The translations under genes were made by a program, and so were the position numbers. DNA of 32,903 nt, taken from Didymodactylos carnosus (lineage: Eukaryota; Rotifera; Eurotatoria; Philodinida; Philodinidae). Position 1 is the stretch's first letter. Every line of letters begins with the position of its first letter. The notes beneath the pieces are model-generated. The model was not told where the DNA came from, did not search any database, and worked only from the letters and a program-made list of their open reading frames with translations. Shown in pieces: positions 10,801 through 23,600 of the stretch. The stretch spans positions 1 through 32,903 of the forward strand of contig CAJNOQ010001337.1 in assembly GCA_905250885.1 (NCBI GenBank), given 5' to 3'.

Positions 10801-11938
10801 TGGATTGATTGAACAATCATACGATGTTGAATAAGAGAGTGACAGAGAAAGACATTCTAGATGTGCTTACATATACATATATTATTAACAGACTATATAC
10901 TGATTACTTCAACGTGCATAGGATATGAGAGATTGTCTAGATCATACATATAAATGAATGAAACCTGTGGATGATGATGTTTTGATGATAAAATTCTACG
11001 GATGAATATAATATGTATATATAGCGTCAGACATTATGATACAATTGGCCTTCTACCCATATTTTTTCGTTTAAAATTATGAGAAATACATCAGATAATG
11101 ATAATAATCAACAATTTTTTCATTCAAGGAAGACTATAAACTGGCATATCAATCAATGAGAACGATGGATCATGTTTGAATTAGGAATAGATTTCCTACC
11201 ATGCATTTCTTCTGAGTAGTGGAAAATTCGAAAAGAAATATTTAGAGGCAATTGTGTAGTTAACATTAATGCAGTTGATTGATTTTTATCGTCGAATATC
11301 TCATATAATTCGAAAAATCCACATCTCTGTATTTCCGTGATGTTACTGATAGTTATGAAAAATTGAAATAGACTATTACCGTCGTTCTATCAAGATTATG
11401 AAGCCTATCAATGTCTTATAGTAGAAATAAGATCTGATTAAAAAGTACAATAAGGAAATATTATATTATTTACTTTTAAACCGACACACACCATTATTTA
11501 ACTTTCATATCATTTACTGTCTGTAAATGCACACAATAGAAAGAAAGAGAAGAAAAAAATAGATTGAGTAATATAAAAATTAAGTTTTCTTTATCATCAT
11601 ATACGATGCCCTAGATATGTTTTGTCTATGTCTTTTTTGATGGTCAAGCCTTTTAATTTGTTACGTGATTCAGCTACAGAGTTAGACAGAAGTCGATGAT
11701 AGGAATGTTGAATAGTTGATATCATAATATTTTTTGTTATGTTTGATATATACAATTGAACAATAGTATATGATGAAATATGATCTGTAGGAAGAGAAAT
11801 ACTATAAAGTAAAAAATAAGTAGAATTGGAAAAGAAAAGAAAAAAAAAATGTTTGTGCTTTACTATTTCATCTTTTTCTTTTCAATTTAGTTTCATCTAT
11901 CAGAAAACAGATCAATTCTGTTTCTTTTCTTTTTTTTG
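4850..11938. other. Long AT-rich non-coding stretch upstream of the teneurin start
   Basis: About 7 kb with only short, low-complexity open frames and no recognisable domain, tRNA or rRNA. It has poly-A/T runs and simple repeats such as GA near 8184-8201. It is the presumed 5' flank of the teneurin and may hold its promoter, 5' UTR exons or enhancers, but I cannot point to a specific element. Confidence 0.6.
8184..8201. repeat. (GA)n microsatellite
   Basis: About nine GA units in AAGAGAGAGAGAGAGAGAGT in the upstream non-coding region. Confidence 0.9.
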
Positions 11939-11959
11939 TAAATTCATCGTCATCATACA

Positions 11960-12182
11960 ATGAACAATAATGATCAGGAAATCAATAATAATCGGAAAAC
12001 GTCAGCAGCCAATTTAATAAATATAAACTGTTCATCAAATGATCATCATGGTAGTTGGCAAATGGAATCAGGATATTATAGTGATGGGTCACATTTATCT
12101 TCACAACAGCAGCAATATCAATGCAATCATATGCCAACGACCACCGTATTACCGTCAACATTTAATATTAAAAAAATAACTG
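11960..12182 (+). CDS. Ten-m: Teneurin exon 1: N-terminus of the cytoplasmic domain
   Basis: Starts MNNNDQEINNNRKTSAANL, contains GYYSDGSHLSSQQQQY and ends in ACTG before GTAAGATAAG, with one base of the next codon. It is Asn/Ser/Gln-rich and probably disordered. The in-frame stop TAA at 11939-11941 supports this start. Confidence 0.8.
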
Positions 12183-15100
12183 GTAAGATAAGTTAACTAT
12201 ATTCAATGATTTAAACCACTAAGTTTTGTTCTTCGTTTATAAAAACAATATCAGAAATCGTTTATTATTAAAGTCTATGATCCGTTAGCGGAAAATCAAA
12301 CACAATATATTCGCGACAAATTGAACGTTCCAGTTTTTGAGAAAACCTAAGTAGATTGCTAGTGATCTCTTCAGTCTGCGAATTGAGGTTTAGAAAAAAA
12401 GCGAATAATTGTAGACATTTCGAAATAGTTTTCGTGTATTTCTCATGTAATGTCTAGAAGCGTCCATTAACTCTCAGGACTGCGCAAGTGCGGACACTGA
12501 CAAATATTGTACATTTCTGAACAAATATCGCATATTTCGTTGTCTTTCTTTTCCATTCAATTATAGGGCTCGTATGACGTTCAAAATATGATGTAGTTCG
12601 TTGTTTTTTGAATAATTTCTGATTAAATCGAGATAAGGATCTGCCATTTTTGTCAAGCGATAGTGGAGACCAATATATGACATTTCATAAACAGAAGACT
12701 TAAAACTTTTAACTTTACGCTTTTTTCAAAGGTAGGATTTCAAAAAGTCTCGAAATCATTGCTCAAATTTCAAAATTTGAAACATTTGTTGTTTTACATA
12801 TACAGTTAGCACAACCTGTCTCTAAAAGATGAGTGGGGTCTTCACTATCTTTATTTATCATAGTTTCGATTATAAATCTACAGTACATCTATCAGGAGCT
12901 AACAAATTATACCTTCAAATCCTAGGATAAGTTGATCATTTTTTTGAGTGATTAACGAACTTTTCGCAGATTCTACCTTGGACAAAAAATTTAAAATTTC
13001 TATTTATGAAATGTCATCTCTTGGTCTCCACTATCGTTTGAGAAAAATGGCAGGCCCTTATCTTGATTTAATCAAAAGTTATTCAAAAAATGACGAACTG
13101 CATCAAATTTTCAATGTTATACTGATCTTTCTTTCATAATTATGTGGTTTTTAGTTCATCATTCAACTGCGATAAACTAAATGGTGCACACATATATTTT
13201 TTTGTTATAGACAATGCTATGGGTTATTTTTCACTTATTAGTCTATAGTTGCATGATAAACATCATCATTCTCGTGATGACCTGACTTTGTTCAACATAC
13301 AGATGTAAAAAATGTTCACCTATAGATATCGAGAGAGATAAATATATATTACATGAAAATTGTGTATGTGTCAAGTGCGTAAAGACTGATACACATTACT
13401 ATTAAAATTGTAAAAAAAATGTATTTCATTAGAGATCGATCATATATATTTGAACTGGATGATAGATAATATGTTCAAAACGAGGCATTCATATATTTAA
13501 TTGTCTATAGGTATATGCAAAAATCACTGGTAGATAAGCCAATATCATCTATCTTAAACAATAGCAAAAACTTAATACACAAATTTTGTTGAATAAGGGC
13601 AAGCATGTTATAGGTCACAGTGGATATTTGAGTTGAGGTCAACGTTTGTAGACTTCTGACAAATTTAATTTAAGATGTAGAATTGAAAATAAATTAGTTC
13701 AGTCTCAGCTGCGAAGAATTTTCTCGCTTTGTTAATAATCGGCTAAAACTAACAGAAGCAATGCTAATTTTTGTGTTAATGTCACCATATGAGATCTATG
13801 CCTAGAGAACTAATGTTCATTAGCTTTGGTTATTGTTGAGAGTATATAGTATCGATCGCAATAAAAGAATTTCTTTTGAATTTTAACTACGATTGACAAT
13901 AGAATAGATAACATTTTTTATTTATTAAACAATGAAAACAGTATATTTTTCTTTTGTTATTGATCGTGCAAAATCTATTCATTTTTCCGTTTTGTTCTAC
14001 AAAGAAGAAAAGCAGAAAAAATACATCCTTGTTTAGTAGATCGTTTTACAATAAAATGTTGTCAAAAAAAAAAAAAGAACAAGAAAGAGTCGAATTCAGT
14101 TATTCTGACCTTGCTTTCACACGCATACACATCATAATAAAAACTATTAACATAGACTTATTCCACTTTTTCTCTTTTTAATAATAAATAGTAATAGTTA
14201 TATAATTTTGCCAATTGAGACAGTATAACCGATTAACCAAAAGGATATGATGGACATGCCCGATTAAGGTGTCGATGTTTATCGCAAAGAAGATGAAACA
14301 CAATATAGCACACTAGAGAGAGAAGGATCTAATCGGAAGAATGGATGAACACAAAGATTATAAACTTGTTTTTATTGAGTTGTTCATGTTACAAATTATC
14401 AAGTAGTCAAAAAAAGAAAATTATGTAAGATTTTATTCTGACGCTTGAGGGCTTTCTTTATCCAAAAGAAGTTTATTGAACAACATCTGCTCATCTAGAG
14501 AGAACAATAACTGCATTATTTAATAGAGAAATTGTTACATGACCAATATTGTTTCTGGCTTGTACTAACAAGAAAAAAAACATATACACATTTTTATTTC
14601 TACTAAAATTAGCTATAATCATATGTCTCATAAACCAAATGGTACCATTCGAGGTCATCACGGCACCATTTGCATTTTTTTTTATATTTCTTCCATAGAT
14701 TTTTACAGCTGAACTACACAGTTTCATTCTCATTCTTATATTGAAATGACTTCAAGTAAGCATGAAATATTCGTTTTTAATTGATCTTAATTTAATAATG
14801 AATAAAAAAGATCATTTATAAAAATATTAACGGTAGGTTTGCTTCTTTTAACTCTAAGATGAGTCAATATGTGCAATACACTACATATTGACCTATTAGA
14901 ATAATACTAGTATACAATTTTAAGTCTTGCGGCAGAACATTGATCTTCTAAATTTGATAGTGCAAGTAGCCTATTAAAGTGATACTTCTTCTGCGATATA
15001 AAGAGAAACGCTATCCAGATGAGTCAAGATCAAAACAAGAAATGAGATCACTAGTTACATATATATATATATATACACGTGACATTTGAATGAAAGGGAA

Positions 15101-18100
15101 ATTACTCGATATTAAAGAGAGAAAGCGCAACTAACGATTATTTATATTCCCAAATAAATCAAGATCAACACAATTGTATATGATATATTATTTATTATTT
15201 CTCTTCTTTTCTTTTTTTTTGTCTTTATTAGAAAAAAAAGGAAGAAAAATATACAAGATGTATTTTTTCTTTTATTACAGGTGTTCTTGTACCATCTCCT
15301 TGTTCGTCTTGCACATCAACGTTATCAACAACAAATAAAAATTGTCGAAATCATCACCATAATAGTAATGATTGTCCAACGTTAATTACTACAAAATGTT
15401 CGTGTCACTGTCGACCTCGAATGGATACATTGTCGTCGTCTCCTCATTATAATTTACTTGGTAATGGAAATAATGATGGACATTCGAATTCAAATTCGAC
15501 CATTTTAATGACAACAATAGCAGAAAATGGTTCTAGTACTATGTCGTCACAACGAAATAAAAAACGAGGTCGAACTACAACAACAACAACAATGATTGAT
15601 AAGACTCAACATAAGTATATTGATCATTCATTATCGTCTGATTCACAATCAAATTCAGATAATAATATACGACATGAACAAAATGATATCAATCATGAAA
15701 ATGAAAAACGTTTGATAGATAGAGGTATGTAGATTAACAATCAACTTGTTTTCCACTATTTATATTAGGTTTTTTTTTTTTGTTCTTTCGTTGAATCGAT
15801 AAGAGATGAATGATTTTTATATTTTATAACTTATAAATTTTTGAATGTTAAATATACCGTTGTAAAAGTTTCACTGCTTGAGATAGAGAAACAAAACAAA
15901 TATAGGCAGATGCTTTTTTCTCTATTTGAATATGAAAAATAATTTATATTAAACTATCTTCTCTTCTCTATATTCTTAATTAGAAAAGCAACTCAATTGT
16001 TCATAATTATCGACAGATAGATACATCATTATTCTAAGTGAGTGAATGAGAGAGAATTTGTGGAATCTGTTTTTTCTAAAGGGTACTAATGTTTTTATTC
16101 AAAATTATTGAACAACAATACATGTGTCTAGGTTGATCGTAGGAGGGCGGGAATAGCCAAACATGTATGTTATGGATGTTTTTCCAATTATCAGCTTCAT
16201 ATGAAAAAAAAATAATAATCATTCATTCCTTAAACCATACTGCTTGAATCTTTTCGACCATAAAATTAAAAGAAGGAGAAGGAGGAGTTATTGACAATGA
16301 CACATATGGATGAATACAATATTTTAACCATAACAATTAATTTGTTAACAATACTTTCAGATATCTATCATGCTGATATAGAAAATAGACATCTTTAACT
16401 TATTTTCAAATAGTTATCATTGAAATCTTTGAAAAATTTAAAATTATGTTAATGTTTAATTCTCTTTTAATAAAATCTGTTTTTAGTTCCGCTGACCTTC
16501 AAGTAGTTTTTTCTTTATTCCACTAAATATTTGTTTCTAATGTCTATTATCTGACATTTTTATCAAGATCATGTTCAACGATCAATTGTTCGTTGTTATG
16601 TTTTTTTCTTATTCTTCTGTGAACGTACGTAATCATCCATATTTCATTATCTTCAATTGTAACTCTAGATCGTGATCACGTAACAATAGTCGATCTTGTT
16701 TAACATGCAATATTCCATGGTATGTCATTTACTCACCGATTATACTCGATGTAGAAGTGACAACAAATTGAATATTTTAATCTAAATAGTTTGTCCTTTT
16801 TTTTTTTTTTCTTCTATTTACTGTTGATCACGAAATCAACCATAGAATAATTTCTCATCGATTTCCGTGTCGAGTTAAATTACACATACATATAGAGAAA
16901 GAAAAAAATGATCATCTCGCGCATAATTTTTGCTAGTTTTCTAGTTCACCTGCGTAGGCAATTTATGGCACCTTTCATTCATCCTTCGGGAGGAAAAAGG
17001 CGTTTATATTCACGTCAAATTCACACGTCTATGCACTGAATAGACATTAAAATCAACGATGTTTAATCGATTTTCTTTACATCATCATAAAAAAAAAAAA
17101 GAAGAAGAAGATCATCATCAGTTCTAATACTTTAGACAATTAAAATATCGAAATAGAGGTACGATAGAAAATTTTGCCAATAAATTTGTCTTCAATTTGC
17201 TACATTGCAATTTTTGTCTATCAAGTGTGCAATTTAAATTTTGATTAAATATAAATTAGTCTCTTTGTCTTTCTTCAACTGGTTTGTTGAATGTTTTTGT
17301 CGAAAAAACAAAATATATTGTTTTACTATACATCGACAAAAAAAAAAAAAAGAAATAAAAAAAGAGCATTTTCTTTTTTTTTTAATCACTTATAATATAA
17401 TGATTGTCTCGATATGGATGATAATAATAAAAGCTACATGTCTCTTTACTCTAATTGTTTGTGGCTGTTCTTATGTAGACGCGACACTTCTTGACATTGA
17501 ATTGATGTAAATAATATTGAGAACGTCCTTTCTATTTAGTTAAAAAAGAAAATTAAGAAATAAAAAGAAAAATGTCTCTCTCTTGGTAAAAAATCATCAT
17601 CAGGGAACAATCATCATATCTTCTAATAATATTTCTTTGTATTCAATATGACACACAAGAAAGAAAGAAAGAAAAAAAGAAAAAAAACGAGAAACTCTAA
17701 ACATATGGATATATTCAGGTCAAGAAAAGAAGAATAACAAGAATAATGATAGGATAGTAGTCTTTACGACTATGTTACATTATTTATGATCGTTTTAAAT
17801 TAATTGATTTTCTTTTCTTGTTTTTCTCATTCATTTTTTTGATCCCATCAAATTTAATCAATATGTACAAGGAGGAGAAATGTAGACACAAAGAAGAAAG
17901 AAATATATGTTCTAGAAGTGATTGTCTTAGAGAAAAGGTGAAATTTAATTTTTGAATAAATTTGTGTCGGTTTTGTTAACTAGAGTTTGGATTTGTTATC
18001 GGTGAAAGAATAAAATGTTAACTCATTTTTCTCTGCCTGGTAATGAAAAAAGGATAAATTCATTTGTTGATTATATAAGTAAAACAAGTTTTAAAGTGTT

Positions 18101-19830
18101 ATTGACACAATTAAATCGATTATCTATAAGAAAAAGAAGAGGAAACTATGATTAATAAGTTGCCTCATTAATTATGAACATTTTCTTCTTCTTTTTTTTC
18201 TTTTTGTCTGTCTCTTGAGATATATATTTAGTGTTGATGTCTACGATGTCAAGTTGAAACTTAATTGTGATGAGAAAAGAAAATATAAATCTAATATTCA
18301 TATTCAACAAGAAAAAAAATTCTTTTTGCGTAAAATTTAAAAAAAATTTTTTTTTTTCAAAAAAATGTTGTAGTCTATCATCCATAACAGCGTAACAAGT
18401 TTTCTTTTTACAGAAAAGTGTGCAATACAAAAGACACGAAAGAATAGTGAATGATACAAGAGAAGTAAAAGAGGATGAAGAAAAAATAAAAGGGAAGAAA
18501 AGTGCCCGATAGGCAACAGAAACAAAATTAGTGGAAAAGGAAACGATAAAAAAAGAGAAATGGTACATATTCACACAGTCACACACACGTACACACACGC
18601 ACAATGAACTTATGGTTCAAAAAACTGTAGTAAAGAAGTGTACCGCATATAGACACACTATGGCATAATAATAATAATAATAATAAAATAGAAGCTTAAA
18701 CACTTAACAATACTTTCATTTTGTACAAAGGAATTTGATAAGATTAATATTGGAAAACGGATGAAATGTAAGCATTAAAGATTTAGTTATTATTTTTCTT
18801 AGATAAAATTAAAATTAAACTATACCATTACGAGTCGTTGTTAGTTTCAACAATAAAATCAAATTCTCGAATTTTTGATGTATTACATTAACTTTTTTAA
18901 CTTTCACAGTGAACGATTCTAGTAAAATTCATTTAATGCTCAAGACAAAGTAAAGAGAGAAGTGCTGCTGAAATTGTTAATGAAAATCTGTTTTTAGTAC
19001 GAGTAGTTGACAAACTGCTGAATATGATATATGTACGCCATTTTCTTTTTATACTACCATGACGCGAGTGACGCTATAATGAAAAAGACATTGTATGTTT
19101 ACGCGTGTGTGTGTATATATATCTATAACAAATTAATCGATACAACATTTTTTTATTTTAACTTGCTAACTGGCCCTTGACATCATATTTCTTTCTCTCT
19201 TTCTCTTATTCTTTCTTTTTGAACAACATACAATGCAATATAACATGATAAAGGTTAAGGAGGAACCAATGTTGAGCATAATAACCATTTACTTTTTTTT
19301 TTGATCTTGGCGTCAATATACAATACAATATAATAAAAGTAATATAGACACAGAAATGTGCATCATCAATTACATTGCACAACAGTGACGAATAAATGAA
19401 TTTTTTTTTATAAAATGTCAACATACATTGAACTACTAGTATCTTATCATTACAATTAGTTTTTCTCTTCTAGGAGGATCAACAACAATGAATTTAAATA
19501 TTCCTCTACCACCAAATATACCATTAGATCATTCAACACTTCTTACACAATTAAAAACTGCGCAACGTCATTCGACATTTTTATGCGATAATTCTTCACA
19601 AAATTATCAGACACCGCCACCTATTCCACCACCACCACCACCACCATTACCATCAGCGTCAGCATATCTTATTCAAACACAATCTGGCAATGCCATACTT
19701 ATACCTCAAAGTAAGCGCATTGTTTATACTTCAATAGTTAGTCGAATATGACCAAGAATTTCAAGAATTTTTTAATTTTTTCTTCTTTGACAAAATAAAT
19801 AATAGATCATTTATGTTCAATTCCTTGAAT

Positions 19831-19863
<33 letters not shown>

Positions 19864-20622
19864 TTTGATCGGATGTTAAAATTGAGTGATTAATTATATG
19901 TGGCTATTAATTGTTCGTTAATATACTTCTATTTCTCTCTTTCTCTCTCTCTTTTCTTTTCTACTATTTGTGCAATTTAACATTTGACGGATGTCGTGCA
20001 TGTGACCAAGAGCTCTTTTTGTATTATTCTCTCTCTTTCATTTATTTTATTTTCATCAAACATCAGTTCCATCATACAGAAAAATCAATATTAGTTCTCG
20101 TTCCGGTGTGTCGTTTCAGGACATAATTAGTTTTGACACATTATTGTGTACTACAACGAGAAAACTGAACAAATTAGTAGTACTGAAAATTGTTTCAACT
20201 ATTTCCTTTTATAAGAGAACGAAAATTGAATTTGATCATAGTCTGATGAACACAATAGAAGAAACAATGTACACACACTCACAACTAAAACAAAGATTGA
20301 ACGCGTGAACATATTGACGCATATCAAGGACTACTGTATTTTACTCGTCTAAAATGATCAAATATTTCAACAGCATGAATAGATAATATGATAAGGCAGG
20401 TCAGTGTCTCCATATCTAAATTTAAAAGTAATAGATAAAAAAAACGATGACGAGAGGTCATTTAATTTCTTTCAATTAGAGTTGACGATAGAAATAAGAT
20501 ATTTTGTCGTTGTCTATTAGTAGTATCGATATAATCATCGTTGTTAACAAAAATATTTCTTTTTTTTTTTTTTCTTCGAATATTTTTTATGATTATAAAC
20601 AACTCATACACACATACACAGA

Positions 20623-20657
<35 letters not shown>

Positions 20658-23600
20658 ACATCATCATCATTATTATTGATGATGAGAAAAACAATGCCCT
20701 TCAGTCTGTCGTTTGATAATTTATTGACAGATATTATATGCTGCTGACGAAATTGTACGTTTTAATATTCTCTTTTTCTTCTTTTTTTTCTTTCGTAGTA
20801 TTCGAAAGAATTTATATTTATTATTATTATTATTATTATTATGAAAACTGATTTTGTATAATGACATATGATATATAACTTCTTCTAAATTGTGTACTGT
20901 GTGATGATACATCAGAATTTTTGTTGTTAAAAAAAGTGTGAATAATTCGTCTATGTTACCGTTAAGATGTTTTATCGATAATGAAAATGATTATTTAGAA
21001 CCAGATGATGAAAAATATCAGCATGGTACAATTTTTTTATCATTTAGTATGAAAACTTTTTACTCTTCTTCAATTGTATTGATATTGTAATTTGTTAAAA
21101 AACAGATCTTTTTTAGACATTTGTGTAAACGTTTTATAATACAATGTACCTATAGCGGTAAATGTGTTTTTTCACTTGACAATATTAATGCAATGACTTG
21201 TTTAGTCTGATTATACATCTGGAGGATAAATTATTCTTTTTGTTTTTTACACTATTTATCTCTTTATTTTTTAGGTGCTTTAATGCCATCCAATTCTCAG
21301 GGTACATTTCCATTACGTTCATCTGGTTACGCATTAACATCAGCTTATCCATTAGTATCTCAACATCAACAGCCACTTTTATCCACCAATGATAGACTAA
21401 AATCAAATTCATCAAATTTATATCAAACTATTGATGCTGAGAGGTGAGCAACACTTTAAAAATCACATCTCTATATACGATTGATTGAAACAGGATGTTC
21501 ACATGGAAATGAAATGAGTGATTGATGTTCATTTTCTTTCTTTATTTCACTAAGTGACTTTACTTGTTCAACGATCAAATATGTTGATTTTTTTTTTCTT
21601 TTGCGGTTAGTTCATTATCATCAAACAGTCTTAGCTTTTAGTTTTAATAAAGTACTAGTGAGTGTGTATTCGTTCATTAATTTGATATATCATATTGTTC
21701 ATGCCGAGTAGTTTCTCTCTCTTTTGCTCTCTTTGATTGATATTAAGTGTTCTCTTGTGTGATTATTTGCCCGTTAAGCATTTAAATGTACATACAATTG
21801 GCATAAATATAGAACAGTTAACATTGAAAAACAGGTATATTTTCTTTTGTCGGAATTGAGTTATGTTTCTTAAGATGATCAACAACATATGAACAGTATA
21901 CACATACTTTTTAGATGCTTTCTCATTCTTTTCTTTTTTCGTTCTTCAGTTACATTATTTAATTAACATAGCCAAGTAGAGAACCTAAAATAAACTTATT
22001 TGATTAAGTAGTTATTTTTCTTTCTACAGAGAGAGACAGAGAGAGAGAGGAAAAGAGACAGAGTCGAGGACGCTAAATACAAGTTGAACAAATGTAAGCC
22101 TTATGAAAACAACTAACTCTATTTTAACAACGTGATCTACTTCTGTTTGAGCGATAACCAGCATACGTTACAAGAACGAGACTAATCAAAAATACGAATT
22201 CATTGTTTAACACTGGAACTTCAAAAAAACAAGCAGATCCTCACTCATCGAACTACAAGCCATGTTTTGAAAATCGTTCAGAGAAAATTGCGTATACTAT
22301 GTACAACCATACGATATTTTCAGATCCAAAAATTTCGTTAAACTATAAGTGCTAATATAGATGTTGTGCTAATATAGTGTTTTGCGTTTTGGAAGACTCA
22401 ACAAATCTGCCAAATGATTCCTCTGTACTACATAGAATCACAGGTTTAGAAGACACTATCTGAAGAAATGTTTGAAATAATTGCTGTTGTGTTAATATGC
22501 GTATAGCTCTCTTCATCTCCATTTGCATGCGTAAATTCCTTCTGTATTTTGTTTTTCAGTCATCGTGAATATGTAACACAGAGTGAGAAGAGTGAAACAT
22601 TTCCAGATACGCCATTATTGGCAGGGTTAGTATATTATTGTTATTATCATAATTGCACTAACTCTTAAATATACTAATTATTCACTAAACAAAATGTTTC
22701 ACATTTTCTTTGTGGACAGATCACCATCTTTATCTTGTTTGTTGCACCATTTCTGTGAATATTTGTTATGTATACAATGTTTTATTATCATAGCTTTCTG
22801 ATTATGTAAGAATCATGGTCTACACTTCAGATTAAATTACAAATCTAGTGAAAATTACTGTTCGTCATAAAAAGATTTAAAAGCAAAATCACACCAGTTA
22901 TAAGAGGATAAAAATATTTTAATGCTATAAATGATCTGATTTCCATTCTTTTTTTTTTATAAAAAATTTACATATGTAGTTCCTATCAAAATAAGAATAA
23001 GAGATATTAAAATATAATAACTATAACAAAATATTTTCAAGGATAAATGATATATGTCACTTGACATTCTTATCCGAATTAGACATGATCAGAATTTAAA
23101 TAAATGTATTGAAGAAACATTCTCTTATAAAAGGAAATAGAGTTAAGATCTTTAAATATTGAATTACATCTAAATGAAAATTTCCATACAAATGCATGAA
23201 ATACTTCAGTTTGGCTTAGAAAAGATGCTTATGCTTATTGATAATGTCTGATGCATACTATGTACACTGCTTAATTGAATGATACTAACTAATTTTCTGA
23301 ACTTTTAGTTTTAGAAATTGTTATGTATATCCCGTTGAACAATCGACTTCACCACGATGTAATTGTGATTCAACAACGTATAATGAGCAGACTACTACAA
23401 CTCGTCAATCAACACATTCCCCATGTCCCTTGTTTGGTAATACAACTTGCAAGTATGTATATTAGACTATTTTGTAATATAAGATTAACCGTCATCATTC
23501 TTCTTCTAGAACAAAAAAAGTTCTACGACATCGTTTAACGTGGAAATGTACAGCCATTATATTTATGCTTTTAACTTTATGTTTCTTTTCTTCCATGATT

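Larger units (their letters stand above)
12183..15280 (+). other. Teneurin intron 1 (3.1 kb)
   Basis: Donor GTAAGATAAG; acceptor TTTTATTACAG. It contains an inverted repeat pair (12576-12738 and 12960-13130) and an (AT)n tract at 15057-15075. Otherwise it is AT-rich with no supported coding sequence. Confidence 0.75.
19711..21274 (+). other. Teneurin intron 3 (1.56 kb) with a possible extra exon
   Basis: Runs from GTAAGCGC to TTTATTTTTTAG. It contains (TG)n at 19831-19858, a TCA-rich tract at 20623-20678 and (ATT)n at 20817-20842. Splicing exon 3 directly to exon 5 keeps the frame (A + GT gives Ser). A coding-looking segment near 20953-21025 is listed separately. Confidence 0.7.

Noticed and set aside
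18152..18604. 150-codon minus-strand open frame in intron 2
   Set aside because: Composed of Phe/Lys/Ser runs from homopolymers and CA repeats inside an intron of the opposite strand.
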